A stretch of 64,000 nt of DNA from Cannabis sativa (taxonomy: Eukaryota > Streptophyta > Magnoliopsida > Rosales > Cannabaceae). This document shows positions 1 to 12,300 of the stretch, piece after piece (positions within the stretch are counted from its first letter, which is position 1; the number at the start of each line of letters is the position of its first letter). The stretch is taken from positions 13,702,001-13,766,000 of the forward strand of contig NC_083603.1 in assembly GCF_029168945.1 (NCBI RefSeq), given 5' to 3'. The notes beneath the pieces were generated by a model, which worked only from the letters and a program-made list of their open reading frames with translations, searched no databases and was not told the DNA's origin. The position numbers and the translations under genes were made by a program.

Positions 1-2868
1 ATGTTTCATTTGTGAGTGATTCTGGTCTTCCAGAGGCTGGCCTGGATTATGGTGGATTATCTAAAGAGTTTTTAACTGATATATCAAAAGCAGCCTTTGC
101 CCCTGAGTATGTTGTAATGGTCTTTTACTTTCTATTTATGTCTTGTCACATAATTTGGCTGTTTGTTACATTTCGAAGTTAATCTCTTCTTTACCTTTTC
201 ACATTTGGCTTTATACCCCACAGTCAGCCCTTCTTACTTTTGCCTTTCTTTTTGGTAGGTACGGGCTATTCTCCCAAACTTCAGCTTCAGACAGACTTTT
301 AATCCCCAATGCATCTGCAAAATATCTCGGGAATGGAGTCCAGATGATTGAATTCCTTGGAAGAGTTGTTGGAAAAGCTTTATATGAAGGAATTTTGCTA
401 GATTACTCCTTTTCTCTTGTATTTGTACAAAAACTACTAGGCCGATATAGCTTTCTTGATGAGCTATCAACTCTTGATCCAGAGCTGTACAGGAATCTTA
501 TGTATGTCAAGGTAAATTATATTGTGGTGCCTCGTTTTTTGAGAGATCAATTATATATATCAATATCATTATTAAGATAAAGCACGAAGTTCTAGGTTGC
601 AGTTTCTTTCTGAATGAGGTCAATGGCTACCTTTTGCATGAGTTGGTGAGAGCAAAACAGTGGGATAAAGTTAGATATTGAATAACTATTTGGTTATTCA
701 ATGTGAAAGACTTATAACGCATTTTATTTGCTTTATTTAGTTAGAGAGTGGATTTTTTTTTTTTGAAAGATAAAATAAAAAAAATCACTGCAGTCTGATT
801 TTGTATCGATTTGTATCTTTCATATAATAATGAAAAAAGAAAAATAGAGAATCTACATTCATCATGCCGTCAGTGCTCTATTGATCCAGCTTTGTTATTT
901 ATTAAATTTGATTCATGCTTTTATTACAGACTGAAATTAATGGTTACATGCTTGAAAAGGGTCCTCACATATTCGCTTAAAATGGAAAAAATTTACATTA
1001 TGATTTTTTATCCTTAACTGGTGCAGCACTATGACAACGATGTCAAGGATCTTTTTCTGGATTTCACAGTGATTGAAGAATCTTTTGGTAAGCAGCATGT
1101 TATCGAGCTTAAACCTGGTGGCAAGGATATTTCTGTGACAAATGAGAACAAAATGCAGTACATTCATGCTATGGCAGATTACAAACTAAACCGACAGGTC
1201 TGTAATGCTGCAAAACTTGCTCAAAGGAAACTTCTTGGAGATATATTTAACTGCTCTATCTTTTATTGCAGATAATTCCCTTTTCCAATGCTTTCTACAG
1301 AGGATTAACAGATCTCATATCACCATTTTGGCTGAAATTATTCAATGCACGCGAATTCAATCAGGTAGGTTATGTTTTATACCTGTTGTCTGTCAGTGAT
1401 ATACCTGTTTGATACAGAAGCATTTGTGTCTTGCTGCGTAAAAATGCAATAGTCATGCCGAATCAGCACTACAAAGGGAAAATGCTTCAATTTTCAAATT
1501 TACAAGTCTTCATTCTTTTTTTTAAAGTTCGGGTAGTTTGCTGATTAACATGATTTACTTTTCATTATTGAACTTGCTGCCTATAAAATATTTGGGATGT
1601 TGCTGTGCTCTCATAGACGAATGGATATATGGCATGAATGTATGTTTATACTATCAGTCTATCCCTTCTAATGTTAAAATCATATATTTTGACTGGGGTA
1701 AGATATTGATTAATGTAAAATAGGTTCTAGAACCTGCTGAACACGTTGAGAGCTACTTTAACTGTGAGTTTGATTGGGACATCAGAGAAGGAGCCGTCTT
1801 ATTCTCAAATGTCCAACTTAATTTATAGTTATATTGTTGATTTTCTTTCTTGATGAGTTTTACTTTTTACAGTTCCATTCTAATGTTGTTCTGGTCATAA
1901 TGGTGTAAATTATTTGGAAACTTTATCCGGCTTTTATTTATTTCTTGGTCATGTGCTAATTTAAGATATACTATGCAGTTGCTTTCAGGTGGAGACTACG
2001 ATATTGACATTGATGATTTAAGAAAAAACACACGTTACACTGGTGGTTATTCTGAGGGAAGTCGAACTATCAAAATCTTCTGGGAGGTATTGATCCGTTC
2101 TAAGTTACTGAACCTTTTATGTGGTTTTTACGGGTATTTCATGGCAGTTAATAATTCTTGTTTCTGTGCATTGATAAGTTTTATTCTGTTCATGTCACAG
2201 GTACTTAAAGGTTTTGAACCAAATGATCGTTGTATGCTTCTTAAATTTGTAACTAGTTGTTCTCGACCTCCATTACTTGGATTCAAGCACCTGCAGCCTA
2301 CCTTCACTATTCATAAGGTGTGATATTTGATTTTACATGCATGCATGGTTTTTATGTATTTTTGTAGATACATGTCTACCCTCCATTATCTTTTATGGTG
2401 GCAAAGCGGGGGAGGAATGTTTATGGTTTCAATTGGCTGTTAAATAGACAAAGTAAAAAATTATCAACTAAAGAAATAAAATCAACAGAAGAACAATAAT
2501 TGAGGAACTTGCTTAGAACTGAAGTAACGATTTGATTGATGTCTTATAGGTTGTCTGCAATGTTCCTATATGGGCGTCAATTGGTGGACAGGATGTGGAT
2601 CGGCTTCCTTCAGCCTCAACATGTTACAATACTCTCAAGGTACGTGTAGATTTGTTTCCTTATCTCTCTTTCCCATTTTTAAAGTATTTGTACTAGTCTT
2701 TTATACTGCTGTGTAGTTATTAGGGAGCTCTATTAGTGGCTTACCATTTAAAAATGTGTATGTTTCCTTCCTCTTATATTTCAGCTTCCAACGTACAAAC
2801 GTGCTAGCACTTTGAGGGAGAAACTTCTGTATTCAATTAATTCAAATGCAGGATTTGAACTTTCTTAG
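1..2868 (+). CDS. UPL7: HECT-type E3 ubiquitin ligase, UPL7-like, C-terminal exons (5' end outside window)
   Basis: This is the C-terminal HECT domain of a plant E3 that takes ubiquitin from an E2 onto its own cysteine and passes it to substrate. I place exons at 1-106, 259-511, 1027-1197, 1272-1364, 1979-2086, 2201-2317, 2550-2639 and 2785-2868 (stop TAG). All have GT-AG borders and join in frame; the first junction splits a Glu codon. Visible family motifs are [10 protein letters not shown] in the first exon, [13 protein letters not shown] before 511, LKPGGKDI and VTNEN in the third, [10 protein letters not shown] in the fifth, and SRPPLLGF in the sixth. The catalytic cysteine is expected in the motif TCYNTLKLP (Cys codon 2622-2624), which spans the last intron. 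Wording is closer to UPL7 than UPL6 as I remember them, so the paralogue call is less certain than the HECT call. It is convergent with the downstream lipase gene. Confidence 0.9.
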
Positions 2869-3264
2869 GTCCACTTCAGGTGAAACCTTTGTCCTTTCAA
2901 ATTTTGTCCGCAGCACAGTTTGGATTATCGTTGGTGTATCCATTCTCTGTCACTTTGTGTTGCTTAAAATATATTCTTTGCTATTTTCTTCCATTTCATG
3001 TTGTCTTTGCAATCTTTTAATAATTCTGACACTGATAATGCTAAGAAGATCTTATTAAGCAAAGATCCATAACGTGTTAGGTACCAAGGCAAGTACACAC
3101 ATCACTGACAGTTTTGTTTTCGTAACAAGCTTGCATACATTACACCCTATGTAAACTAAACTCTGAAATTACAGCTTGTAAATACTGATATATAACTGCA
3201 AAGCCTTTATATAAATATCAATGAGGGCCTAGCAGTGACAAATTCTTTGAGCTCTGGAATAGCT
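2869..3264. other. short convergent intergenic space
   Basis: About 400 bases separate the stop codons of the HECT ligase (+) and the GDSL lipase (-), so both 3' UTRs must share this AT-rich stretch and may overlap. I see no other feature. Confidence 0.6.
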
Positions 3265-5017
3265 TTAAGAGATGAGATCGAATCCTTGCTGAAGTAGATC
3301 ACCGGCCAAGACCTCATTTGCAGCTTCAGAGGGATGAAATCCGTCCCAAAATACATATCCGGTAGCATTAGAACATGTCCCTATAGACCTGGAGTTGCAA
3401 AGCAGTGAAGTTTCTAGAGTACCTGTTCCACAGCAAGCTCTTCTTGATTCAAAGAAACCTATTACATGAGTACCCCAAGAGAAAAAATCAGTTACCCTGG
3501 AATGTTTGGCTTAGTTAATTAGTTACAATTGATTGTCTAAACCTTGCTCTCTTTTATTTACAATGACCGATTTCTTCGGTTCGCTAACTAATAATTCCAA
3601 AGCAGGCGTGGTACCATCTTACCGTTATCCGAGGGCTTTGTGACCATATCTAAGAGAGGCTGATAAATTTCGAAGACCACAAGCTTGAGACCAGGAAGCC
3701 TACGCAGACTTTCAGATGTGCTATTTAACTTTCTGTTGAATGAAAAGGCGTCTCTGTTTAACCTGGCGACACACTGGTTACTTCCTCTGCCAAATAGGGT
3801 GATGGCTGCTGGCAAACATCCGAGTGGCGGTAAGTTTGTGACGCCAATCCTCCTTGCTCCCAATCCGTACAGAGTCTGTCACAATGCTTTTCATGTTATG
3901 AATGAATATGCTTCTGAACAAACAAGTTGAGCTAAATTTGATTCTTATTATCTTGTTTGTATTTACTTGATTTTACCCATGTAAATTTGAGATTTATTGA
4001 TTGATTATATATAAATATATGCCATGCCATTGGTAAGTAAACTTCGCTAAATTATGTACACTGCTTTTGCTTACAACATATTTCCAATCAAATATCTACA
4101 TAAATTCAAATAATTTACCAAGTAATGTATCATGTTGAACCCAGAAAAAAGGTGTTTAGATTATTGATCATAGTTTCTTCACAATAACCCAAAAAAAAAA
4201 AAATGGAATTATTATATGAAGAAGAGACCTGAATGAAAGTGGAGTATGAACTCATTAGCCTATCTGAGAACTGATCAGGGGTGTAAGCTCCATAAAGAAT
4301 GGGATCAATATAGTAGTTTTGTATAAAATCACTACTCCCTGCACTCAAAAGATGTATTGAACCAGAGAACAAGGCATTGGCTCTCTTTTGTCCTATCATA
4401 TTCACCACTTTCTTCTGATACTCCTTGTAGTAATTCAGTTGCTGGGTCAATGAAATGGCACTCTAAAAAACCCAAAGAAAAAAAAAAAGACTCAAATTTT
4501 TATACATATATGTATATATAGAGAGAAAGAGAGTTTTGTTTCTTAGTGTTTAACTTACATATAAATGGGCTGTTTCATCATAATAGCCAGAAGCTCCTGA
4601 GGCAAAGTTGGCTCCAGTCAAGAGGTTCTTTCCCTTGGCTTCTTGGCTAAGGTATGCTGGTGGATATGAAGTGAATCCAAGATACTCAGCTGTGTGAAAA
4701 TATTCAAAATGCTTACATAACACCTAACAAAAGCTCATTACATAGAAAATAAAGAGTTGAAATGAACTGGTACCAGTGAAGTCTGTGGCTAACTTTCCAT
4801 TACAGAACCTTCCAGTTGGTTTGTGAGAAATAAAGTCTCTCCCATAAGGAGGAAAGTTTGCTTTGACAACAGTATAAAGGTTGTTATTGTTCCCAACATC
4901 AACCACTGAGTCCCCAAAGATCATCAAACCAGGAACAAAAGGGTCTCCATTAGTCACTGAGAAAAACAGGACAACAATGGCCAAAGAACCCAAGAACAGT
5001 CCACTTAAGAATCTCAT
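3265..5017 (-). CDS. GDSL esterase/lipase, APG-like, five exons
   Basis: A secreted plant SGNH-fold hydrolase acting on ester bonds; the natural substrate cannot be read from sequence. Exons on the minus strand are 5017-4774, 4689-4559, 4462-4229, 3875-3623 and 3458-3265. All borders are GT-AG and the sum is 352 codons including TAA (351 aa), the usual size for the family. A hydrophobic signal peptide covers about residues 1-24. Block I is [13 protein letters not shown] with nucleophile Ser37. Block II is [13 protein letters not shown]. Block III reads SAGSSDF, and block [11 protein letters not shown] gives Asp326 and His329. I chose ATG 5017 because the signal peptide starts there; an in-frame ATG at 5047 would add ten polar residues. 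The block III Asn is replaced by Ser, as I recall for the APG subgroup. Confidence 0.92.
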
Positions 5018-5047
5018 TTTTTTCCTTTCTTCAAAAGCACAACCCAA

Positions 5048-6278
5048 TAGTAAGATATAGAGAGAGAAAAATACAAAGTTGAGTGAATGAATATGAGAAA
5101 ATGCAGGTGGGAAGGAGGGAATTATTTAAGGTGGTAGATTTTACAAATGTATATAAATGGTCAAAGTTGAAGATATTATTATTATGGTTCCAATAAAGCT
5201 GTTTAGTTTCAGGCAATGGGGCATTTTTACACCCCAAAAAAGAAATTGTGATATTTGTCTTTTTTTATCAGTCTTTTGTTAACCAAGTGTTAATATAATT
5301 TTCTTTTTAATGTCAATGCTTGTGTTTTTGTTATCTGTTTTTAAGAGGTGGGTGCATATATACAAACGATTTTTGTTAAAGCATTAGACCTTCAAGAAAG
5401 TTGGTGCTTCTCAGTATCATCTCACATCTTTGGCATATATATCACAATCTCATATAGTCTACTCTATGCCGTGTCATAAGCAATTTGTTCTCTAATATGT
5501 ATCCAAATGAAATGTGCAATGCAAAACCATACAAACAAACAAAAGTTTTACTTGGAATTAAGTAGTAATTTCCCAAATTAGAATGTGAAAAAATTATGAG
5601 ATCTAATGATTCACTATTCCACTAATACAATTAGCTATATAGACTATGTTGCAGACAATCTATGTACTTACTATCCTCTTTATTAGACATTATTATAAAC
5701 ACTATTGAAAAGTTGGGGTTTGGTAGACTGAATTAAACTGGCAAATCCTTTATGAGAACAGTGTCAGTAAGTGGAGTAAATGGAGCTCCTCGTAGATTGT
5801 ATTGAAGAAAAAAGAAAACCTTTTTCAGCTTTGGGTTGAGAGTGCTAATTACAAACAAGGAAGACCCAGTTGGACACGTGTCCATCGTCTTCTTTACTCA
5901 GCTTGCCTTAATGGGGTATGATGAATTTGCTTGGTGGTTTCACTTATTGTTCTATCTTCCACTTTGGTTTTGGTGGTGGGGTTCAGAAATTAATGGCACT
6001 TGAAAACCCACTGGAATGATTATGTTTCTAGTTTATGAGTCGAGAAATTTCTATTTCTAATAAAATAATTGTTATAAAAGTAAAAAAAGTGTTAGAGCAT
6101 TAGGTAGAGAGCTGGTAAATCAAAGGATTAATCACGTTTTCTAGTTACTTCTGCTTTATGATCAGATTAGTTATAGTTGTAAATTCAGAACACATACTAA
6201 AAAATAGGCAAGAACAAAAGTATACTAAAATAATCACAGCTGACAACAAAAACAAAAGATCAAAACAAAACGCAATTC
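5048..6278. other. AT-rich intergenic region
   Basis: Upstream region of the GDSL lipase (its promoter lies just right of 5017, read leftwards). It has no convincing ORF, RNA gene or repeat. Similarity to the downstream tandem units begins abruptly near 6279. Confidence 0.6.
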
Positions 6279-6282
6279 TAGA

Positions 6283-7942
6283 TGCATAGTGTTATAAATA
6301 CATACTGAATTGTTTGACACGACACGAAATTAGCACTAGTCTATAAGATACGAGCACGACTAGGTACGAAAAAAATAGTTTCAGCATGACATGACATGAA
6401 AAATATGTACTTAAGCACGATACAACACGAGAAATATAAAAAATATAATAAGTAAGCACAAATAAACTAGCTCAAAAGACATGGCTTGCGACAAAGCCGA
6501 AATTTGTGATACGACATATATAAAACATGTAGAAAATCAAGCTACCTGTAAATAAATTATAAATTTATATTTAATATTTTTTTTTATTTACTAGGTGTTC
6601 AGATTGCATTATATATACTCTTTGTATATACTAGAATATATCATTAGAAAATAAAAATTATTTTCTCTCATTTTGCTTCATGGTATTAGAGCATGTAAAA
6701 GCTTCTCAAAGCATATTATTTTCCTCATCCTTTCATTTTTTAAAATTAGGGTTTGGAGGCTATATCTTAGAAAACTAATTAAAAGGAGTTTCCCATTAAG
6801 ACGGGGAATCCCTGTCCCATTAGAGGCGGGTCCTCGCGGGGCCCATCCCCGTGGGGGAAATGTGTATCCCTACTCCTCATGATCCTTGGATTATAGATTT
6901 TGGTACTTCTGACCATATGACAGGTGATAGATCATTTTTTTTTTCTAAGTAAGTACTCTCATGAAAGTACTGTTTGCATAAGAGATGGTTCGTGTTTAAG
7001 AATTGATGGAATTGGAACTATAACAATCTCACCAAGTCTTGTCTTAAATTCCTTCTTTTACGTTCCAAAGCTTGATTACAATTTACTTTTTGTAAGCAAA
7101 TTGAGTAGTGATCTTAATTGTGAAGTTAAGTTTGTTGCTAAGTTTTGTGTTTTTCAAGATGTGGAATCTGGGAAGATGATTGGCTATGTTGAGTTCAGTA
7201 AGGGCTTGTATCTGCTAAAAATCGACAACCCCATCGTTGTTGTTTCTCCCAAGGTCAATCTCTTTCCTCAGTAAATCAATCCAATAAAATCAGTACTATC
7301 ATGTTATGACATTACTGTCTAGGTCATCCAAATTTTGTATATCTTAAACACTTATTCCCATCCCTATTTGTCAATATAAAATCCTCAGTCTCTCAGGTGT
7401 GATATTTGTTAATTCTCTAAGCATTCTTGTCACTCTTTCATTCCAAGACCTCATCAACCCTCTCACCCGTTCTCACTTATTCACGGGGATACATGGGGAC
7501 CATCCAAAATTTAAAATATCAGTGGGGCACGTTGGTTTTTATTACTTGTTGATGATCACAGCTGCCTAAGTTGGACATTTCTCATGAAAGAAAAATTTGA
7601 AATAAGTCATATTTTTCAAAATTTCCACAAAATGATCCAAACTTAATTCCAAACAAACATTCAAGTGTTAAAAATCGACAATGCTCGTGACTTGTTCAAT
7701 TTTGTACTTGGATCTTATGTGCAATTCAATGGGATTGTTCATCAAAGTTCTTGTGTAGACACACCACAACAAAATGGTGTGGCCGAACGCAAAAATCGTC
7801 ATTTACTAGAGGTAGTCCGATCTTTACTCTTCTCATCCCATGTTTCAAAAAGATTTTGGGGTAAAAGATTTGTGCCAAAAATAAATAAAATAATAAGAAA
7901 TGCAAAAAGGCATTGAAAGCCATTAGAAACAAAAAAGAAACT
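6283..7942 (+). mobile_element. copia LTR-retrotransposon deletion relic, unit 1
   Basis: A decayed Ty1/copia fragment. A primer-binding-like site TGGTATTAGAGC lies at 6681-6692, directly after an AT-rich stretch ending in TTCA that may be the end of a 5' LTR. Protease and GAG-pre-integrase residues follow at about 6885-7290 (DFGTSDHMTG in place of the usual DSGASDHMTG), then an integrase piece at about 7665-7860 with DTPQQNGVAERKNRHLLEVV. Most of gag, all reverse transcriptase and RNase H, and a 3' LTR are absent. The same deletion structure is present in units 2 and 3, so the deletion predates the duplication. Confidence 0.75.
6924..7860 (+). pseudogene. copia protease/integrase fragment, unit 1
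   Basis: The open stretch 6924-7274 carries the region after the protease motif (RIDGIGTITISPSLVLNSFF and KMIGYVEFSKGLYLLKIDN). 7665-7860 encodes the C-terminal part of the integrase core around the third catalytic residue (QQNGVAERKN). Stops and frame changes separate the two. The sequence between retains the LGHPNF-type zinc-finger context only in fragments. Not expected to be functional. Confidence 0.75.
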
Positions 7943-7957
7943 AAGAATAACATTGAA
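7943..7957. repeat. 15-bp target-site duplication of the LINE, left copy
   Basis: AAGAATAACATTGAA lies immediately before the LINE 5' end. The identical 15-mer lies after its A-tail at 13462-13476. Units 2 and 3 carry this site once, uninterrupted (near 17599 and 30001). Confidence 0.92.
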
Positions 7958-8149
7958 GGGAGCAAAAGTAATACTTGGAGGGAAAAGGCATAATCTAGGC
8001 ATGACCTTTTATGAGCCAACTATAATTGGTGACACCAAAGTAATTAAAAAATTAAAATTTTAATTATGTTCCTAAGTCTTGTCGTATGACATGTTGGTAA
8101 AAGTTCTCTCAAGTTTTTAAGGTTTTTTTTCTTTTGTCTCTTGATTCTC

Positions 8150-9361
8150 ATGGCGTCTAGTAGTCAACATGATTTCGATTTGAACGAGCAATACGCTCAG
8201 ATAAGCTTGGATGATGAGGAGGAAGGAGTCTTGATTGGGGGGGAGGATGAGGCTGAGGATGTTTTATTTGATGACCGGTGGTGTTTGGTTGGGAGGTTTC
8301 TTACGGGAAGGCCGGTGGACTTTGATGCGATGAGGCACTTGATGGCCTCACTTTGGCAACCTGGCAAGGGCGTTTTCATCAAAGAATTGGGCCCGAATAG
8401 ATATCTATTTCAATTCTTTCATGAAATTGATGTTCAAACTGTCATCGATGGCAGCCCTTGGACATTTAATCGATGTCCGCTTGTGTTTCATAGACTGAAA
8501 AAAGGTGAAGATCCGAAGGTAGTGCCGCTACATAAGATTGATTTTTGGGTTCAAATACATGATTTAAAATCGGGTTTCATGCTTGAGAAAGTGGTTCGTA
8601 GTGCTGGCGGTTATGTGGGCACATATATCAAATCCGATCCAAAGAATTTCAGTGGCATTTGGCGTGAATACTTACGTGTTCGTACAACGATTGATATTGC
8701 TAAGCCTCTAAAGAGAAGAATGAAGCTTTGTAAGGAGAATGGAGAATGGATTTGGGCAAACTTTAAATATGAACATCTCCCTACTTTTTGCTTTGTGTGT
8801 GGAATCATTGGCCACTCGGAGCGTTCATGTCCGAAAAGATTCGAACAACCTGTGGAGCAAATGGTCAAGCCGTATGGGGCAGCGATGCGTGCGGATATGA
8901 GGAGGAAAAACTATCGGGTGGGCTCTCAATGGCTTCGGACTGAGTTTGATGGTGGCGTGGTGGCTGGAGGCCGTGCCGATCGACGGGATGGTGAGAATCT
9001 TGAGGTTAATGCTTCTCCTAAGATCATGGATGTTGATTGTGTTGACCATAGTGGTGATCATGATCCCATGATCTTAGGGAGACAAAAGAAGAAAGAAATA
9101 TGTATGGAAAGTGGGCAAAAGAAGAAAGTAATATGTATGGAAAGTTTGGCTTCTGATGAGGAGAGTAATGATGATGAAGATTTGGTTGTTTTGTTGGAGA
9201 GTAAGAGGCGACGTACAAGGATGGGTGGAGTGCATGGTGACGTGGCACTGCATGGTGAAGAGGTAGCTTCGGCTAAGAATGTAAGTGGAGATGATGGGCT
9301 TGTTGGGACAAAAAACGATTCACAGGTGGGCCTTGGTGTGCAGGCCCACCCATCATCATGA
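8150..9361 (+). CDS. LINE ORF1 protein, DUF4283 plus CCHC zinc knuckle
   Basis: Nucleic-acid-binding ORF1 protein that coats LINE RNA, 403 aa from ATG 8150 (MASSSQHDFDL); an upstream TTG at 8141 is not needed. An acidic N-terminus (DDEEEG) is followed by the DUF4283 region at about residues 40-190 (WCLVGRFLTGRP, SPWTFNRCPLVFHRL). Then comes a CX2CX4HX4C knuckle, CFVCGIIGHSERSC, at about 214-227. The C-terminal third is charged and low in complexity. It contains a near-exact tandem repeat, KKKEICMES followed by KKKVICMES, coded at about 9083-9145. The stop TGA overlaps the ORF2 start in an ATGA. Confidence 0.93.
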   Translation: MASSSQHDFDLNEQYAQISLDDEEEGVLIGGEDEAEDVLFDDRWCLVGRFLTGRPVDFDAMRHLMASLWQPGKGVFIKELGPNRYLFQFFHEIDVQTVIDGSPWTFNRCPLVFHRLKKGEDPKVVPLHKIDFWVQIHDLKSGFMLEKVVRSAGGYVGTYIKSDPKNFSGIWREYLRVRTTIDIAKPLKRRMKLCKENGEWIWANFKYEHLPTFCFVCGIIGHSERSCPKRFEQPVEQMVKPYGAAMRADMRRKNYRVGSQWLRTEFDGGVVAGGRADRRDGENLEVNASPKIMDVDCVDHSGDHDPMILGRQKKKEICMESGQKKKVICMESLASDEESNDDEDLVVLLESKRRRTRMGGVHGDVALHGEEVASAKNVSGDDGLVGTKNDSQVGLGVQAHPSS

Positions 9362-12300
9362 GTATTATCTCTTGGAATTGCCATGGGCTTGGGAACCCAT
9401 GGGCTCAACAATTCTTGAAGGATCTTGTGGTCCAAAAGAAACCCAATTTTTTATTTTTATGTGAAACACTTGCGAAGAAAGAGGTAGTGGAGAAGGTTCG
9501 GGTGGCGATTGGGTTCGAGGGAGCTTTGGCCGTAGATTGTCAAGGAAAGAGTGGTGGGGTTGCTCTTTTGTGGCGGGATGAGGAGGATGTTCAAGTTCTA
9601 GAGTATGGGGTGTCTTACATTGATGTGGTAATATGTGGTTTTGATCAAGGTCATTGGCGGATGACGGGAATGTATGGTGAACCAAATCGAAACTTGCGGA
9701 AACGAACTTGGGATTTAATTCGGGAGCTGAAAAGTAAGTCTACTTTGCCTTGGTGTATAATTGGTGATCTTAATAATGTTACTTCCCAAGAGGACAAAAA
9801 GGGTGGTAACCCTTATCCCCGATGGTTAGTAGAGGGTTTTAATGACACTTTGGTGGACTGTGGACTACATGATCTTGAGTTGTATGGATACCCATACACT
9901 TGGGAAAGGAGCCGTGGCAAGCCGGAATGGGTGGAAGTTCGTATTGATCGTGCTTTGGTCAACCAATCATGGTTAGATTTCTTTCCTTTAGCCAAACTTT
10001 TTAATCTTGAAGTATCTACTTCGGATCACACTCCTTTAAATTTGGTAATGGTTAATGAAGTGGTGGTTGCTAAAAATCATGTGTTTCGCTTTGAAAATGC
10101 TTGGTTGAAAGAACCATTGTTTTTTGAGATTGTCAAAAGTTGTTGGGGGAATGAGGCATCGAGTGGAATTATGGCAAAGGTTAAGAATTGTGGTGAGGTT
10201 CTTGGGCGGTGGGGAAAGGATTATTCAGGGAATTTTCCTAAGAGAATTAAAGAATGTAAGTTGGAAGTGCAACGTTGGAAACAGGGGCGTGATGCTATGT
10301 CTCTTGAGAACTTTAACAATGCTTCGGCTAAGCTGAATAAGGTGCTTTTGCAACGAGAGATATTCTGGAAACAACGAAGCAAGCAACTTTGGTTGCGTGA
10401 AGGGGATAGTAATTCTAAATATTTTCATGCTTCGGCTTCTTCTAGAAGACGCAGAAATTCGATACAAAGGTTGAAAGATGCAAATGGCGTTTGGGTGGAT
10501 TGGAATGGAAGTCTTCCTTCGGTTATGGTGGACTATTTTTCTTCGCTATTCACTGCCAATGCCGTGCATGATGATGTTGTTCTTCAGTGTGTTCCTTCGG
10601 CTGTCACTAGTGAACACAACAATCGGTTGTTGGAACCGGTTACGGATGAGGAGGTCCGTCGTGCTCTCTTCCAAATGCATCCCGACAAGTCTCCGGGTCC
10701 TGATGGAATGACCCCGGGGTTCTATCAAAAATGTTGGAGCACTGTAAGTAATGATCTTATCACTCTTGTTAAGAATTTCTTTGTTATTGGTTCTTTTCCA
10801 AGAGAGTTAAATCATACTAATATTGTGCTTATTCCTAAGAAAAAACATCCGGAGTCTATGTCTGATTTGAGGCCTATATCCCTATGTAATGTGCTTTATA
10901 AAATCATTTCGAAGGTCTTAGCGAATCGTTTTAAAGATGTTTTGCCTGTGGTAATTTCTAATCATCAAAGTGCTTTTCTCCCGGGTCGATTGATATCGGA
11001 TAATATAATGGTTGCTTTTGAGATTATGCACTATTTGAAAAGGAAGCGAGTTGGGAAGGATGGTTTTATGGCTCTCAAGCTTGATATGAGTAAAGCATAT
11101 GACAGAGTTGAGTGGAACTTTATTGAGAATATGTTGCTTCGAATGGGCTTTCATTGCCATTGGGTTCACTTAATCATGTCCTGTGTTACTTCAGTTTCAT
11201 ACAATATTACTCATGGGGGCCATTCTATGGGGCCTATTCTTCCTACCAGAGGGTTGCGACAAGGAGATCCATTGTCGCCTTACTTGTTCTTGATTTGTGC
11301 GGAGGGTCTCTCTTTGTTATTGAAACATTTTGAGCGACAACACTGGTTGACTGGTTGTCGTGTGGCTAGGGGTGCTCCTGTGGTGTCTCATATGCTTTTT
11401 GCTGATGATAGTTATGTATTCTGTAAGGCCAATGACAATGAAGCTCAAAATGTTCTTCGGCTTCTTCAACAATATGAGTCAGCTTCGGGACAGCAGGTAA
11501 ATTTTGCTAAATCATCTGTTTTCTTTAGCAAAAATGTTGCATCGGCTGTGAGGGATCGACTTTGTGGTCTCATGCAGTTAAATGCGGCTTCTGATGATAG
11601 TTTTTATCTGGGGCTTCCTTGTATCATGGGGAAAAATAAGAATGCTATTCTGGGTTTTTTGAAGGATAAGATGAAGAAGAAGATTTTTAGCTGGGAGACT
11701 AAGTTTTTATCAAAAGCTGGCAAAGAAGTCTTGATTAAGTCAGTAGCGCAAGCCTTACCAAGCTATGCAATGAGTGTTTTTCTTTTAACCCAAGAAATTT
11801 GTTCGAGCCTTGAAGGAATGATGGCGAAGTTTTGGTGGAAGTCCCAATCAAATTCTTCTAGTAGGGGAGTGAGTTGGATAAGTTGGAAGAAACTTTGTCA
11901 ACATAAAGATATTGGTGGTCTTGGCTTTCGCGACCTCCGTGACTATAATCTTTCTTTCTTGGGCAAACAAGGTTGGCGCTTGCTTACTATGGAAGAATCT
12001 CTAGTGGCGAGAATTTACAAAGCAAGGTACTTTCCTCATGGCTCTTTTCTGAATGCTGAACTAGGACAAAACCCAAGTTTTATTTGGCGAAGTATTTGGG
12101 CAGCTCAAGATCTTGTAAAACAAGGAGCTCGACGAGCTATTGCTAATGGTAACACGGTTAGCATATTACATGATCCTTGGTTACCCAATGACTCTAATCC
12201 TTTTGTTTTGTCCTCTAATCCGGGCCTTGTGGATCAATATGTGGCTAGTTTGATGATAACGGGGGAGCGTTCTTGGGATGTTGAGCTTCTTAATGATATG

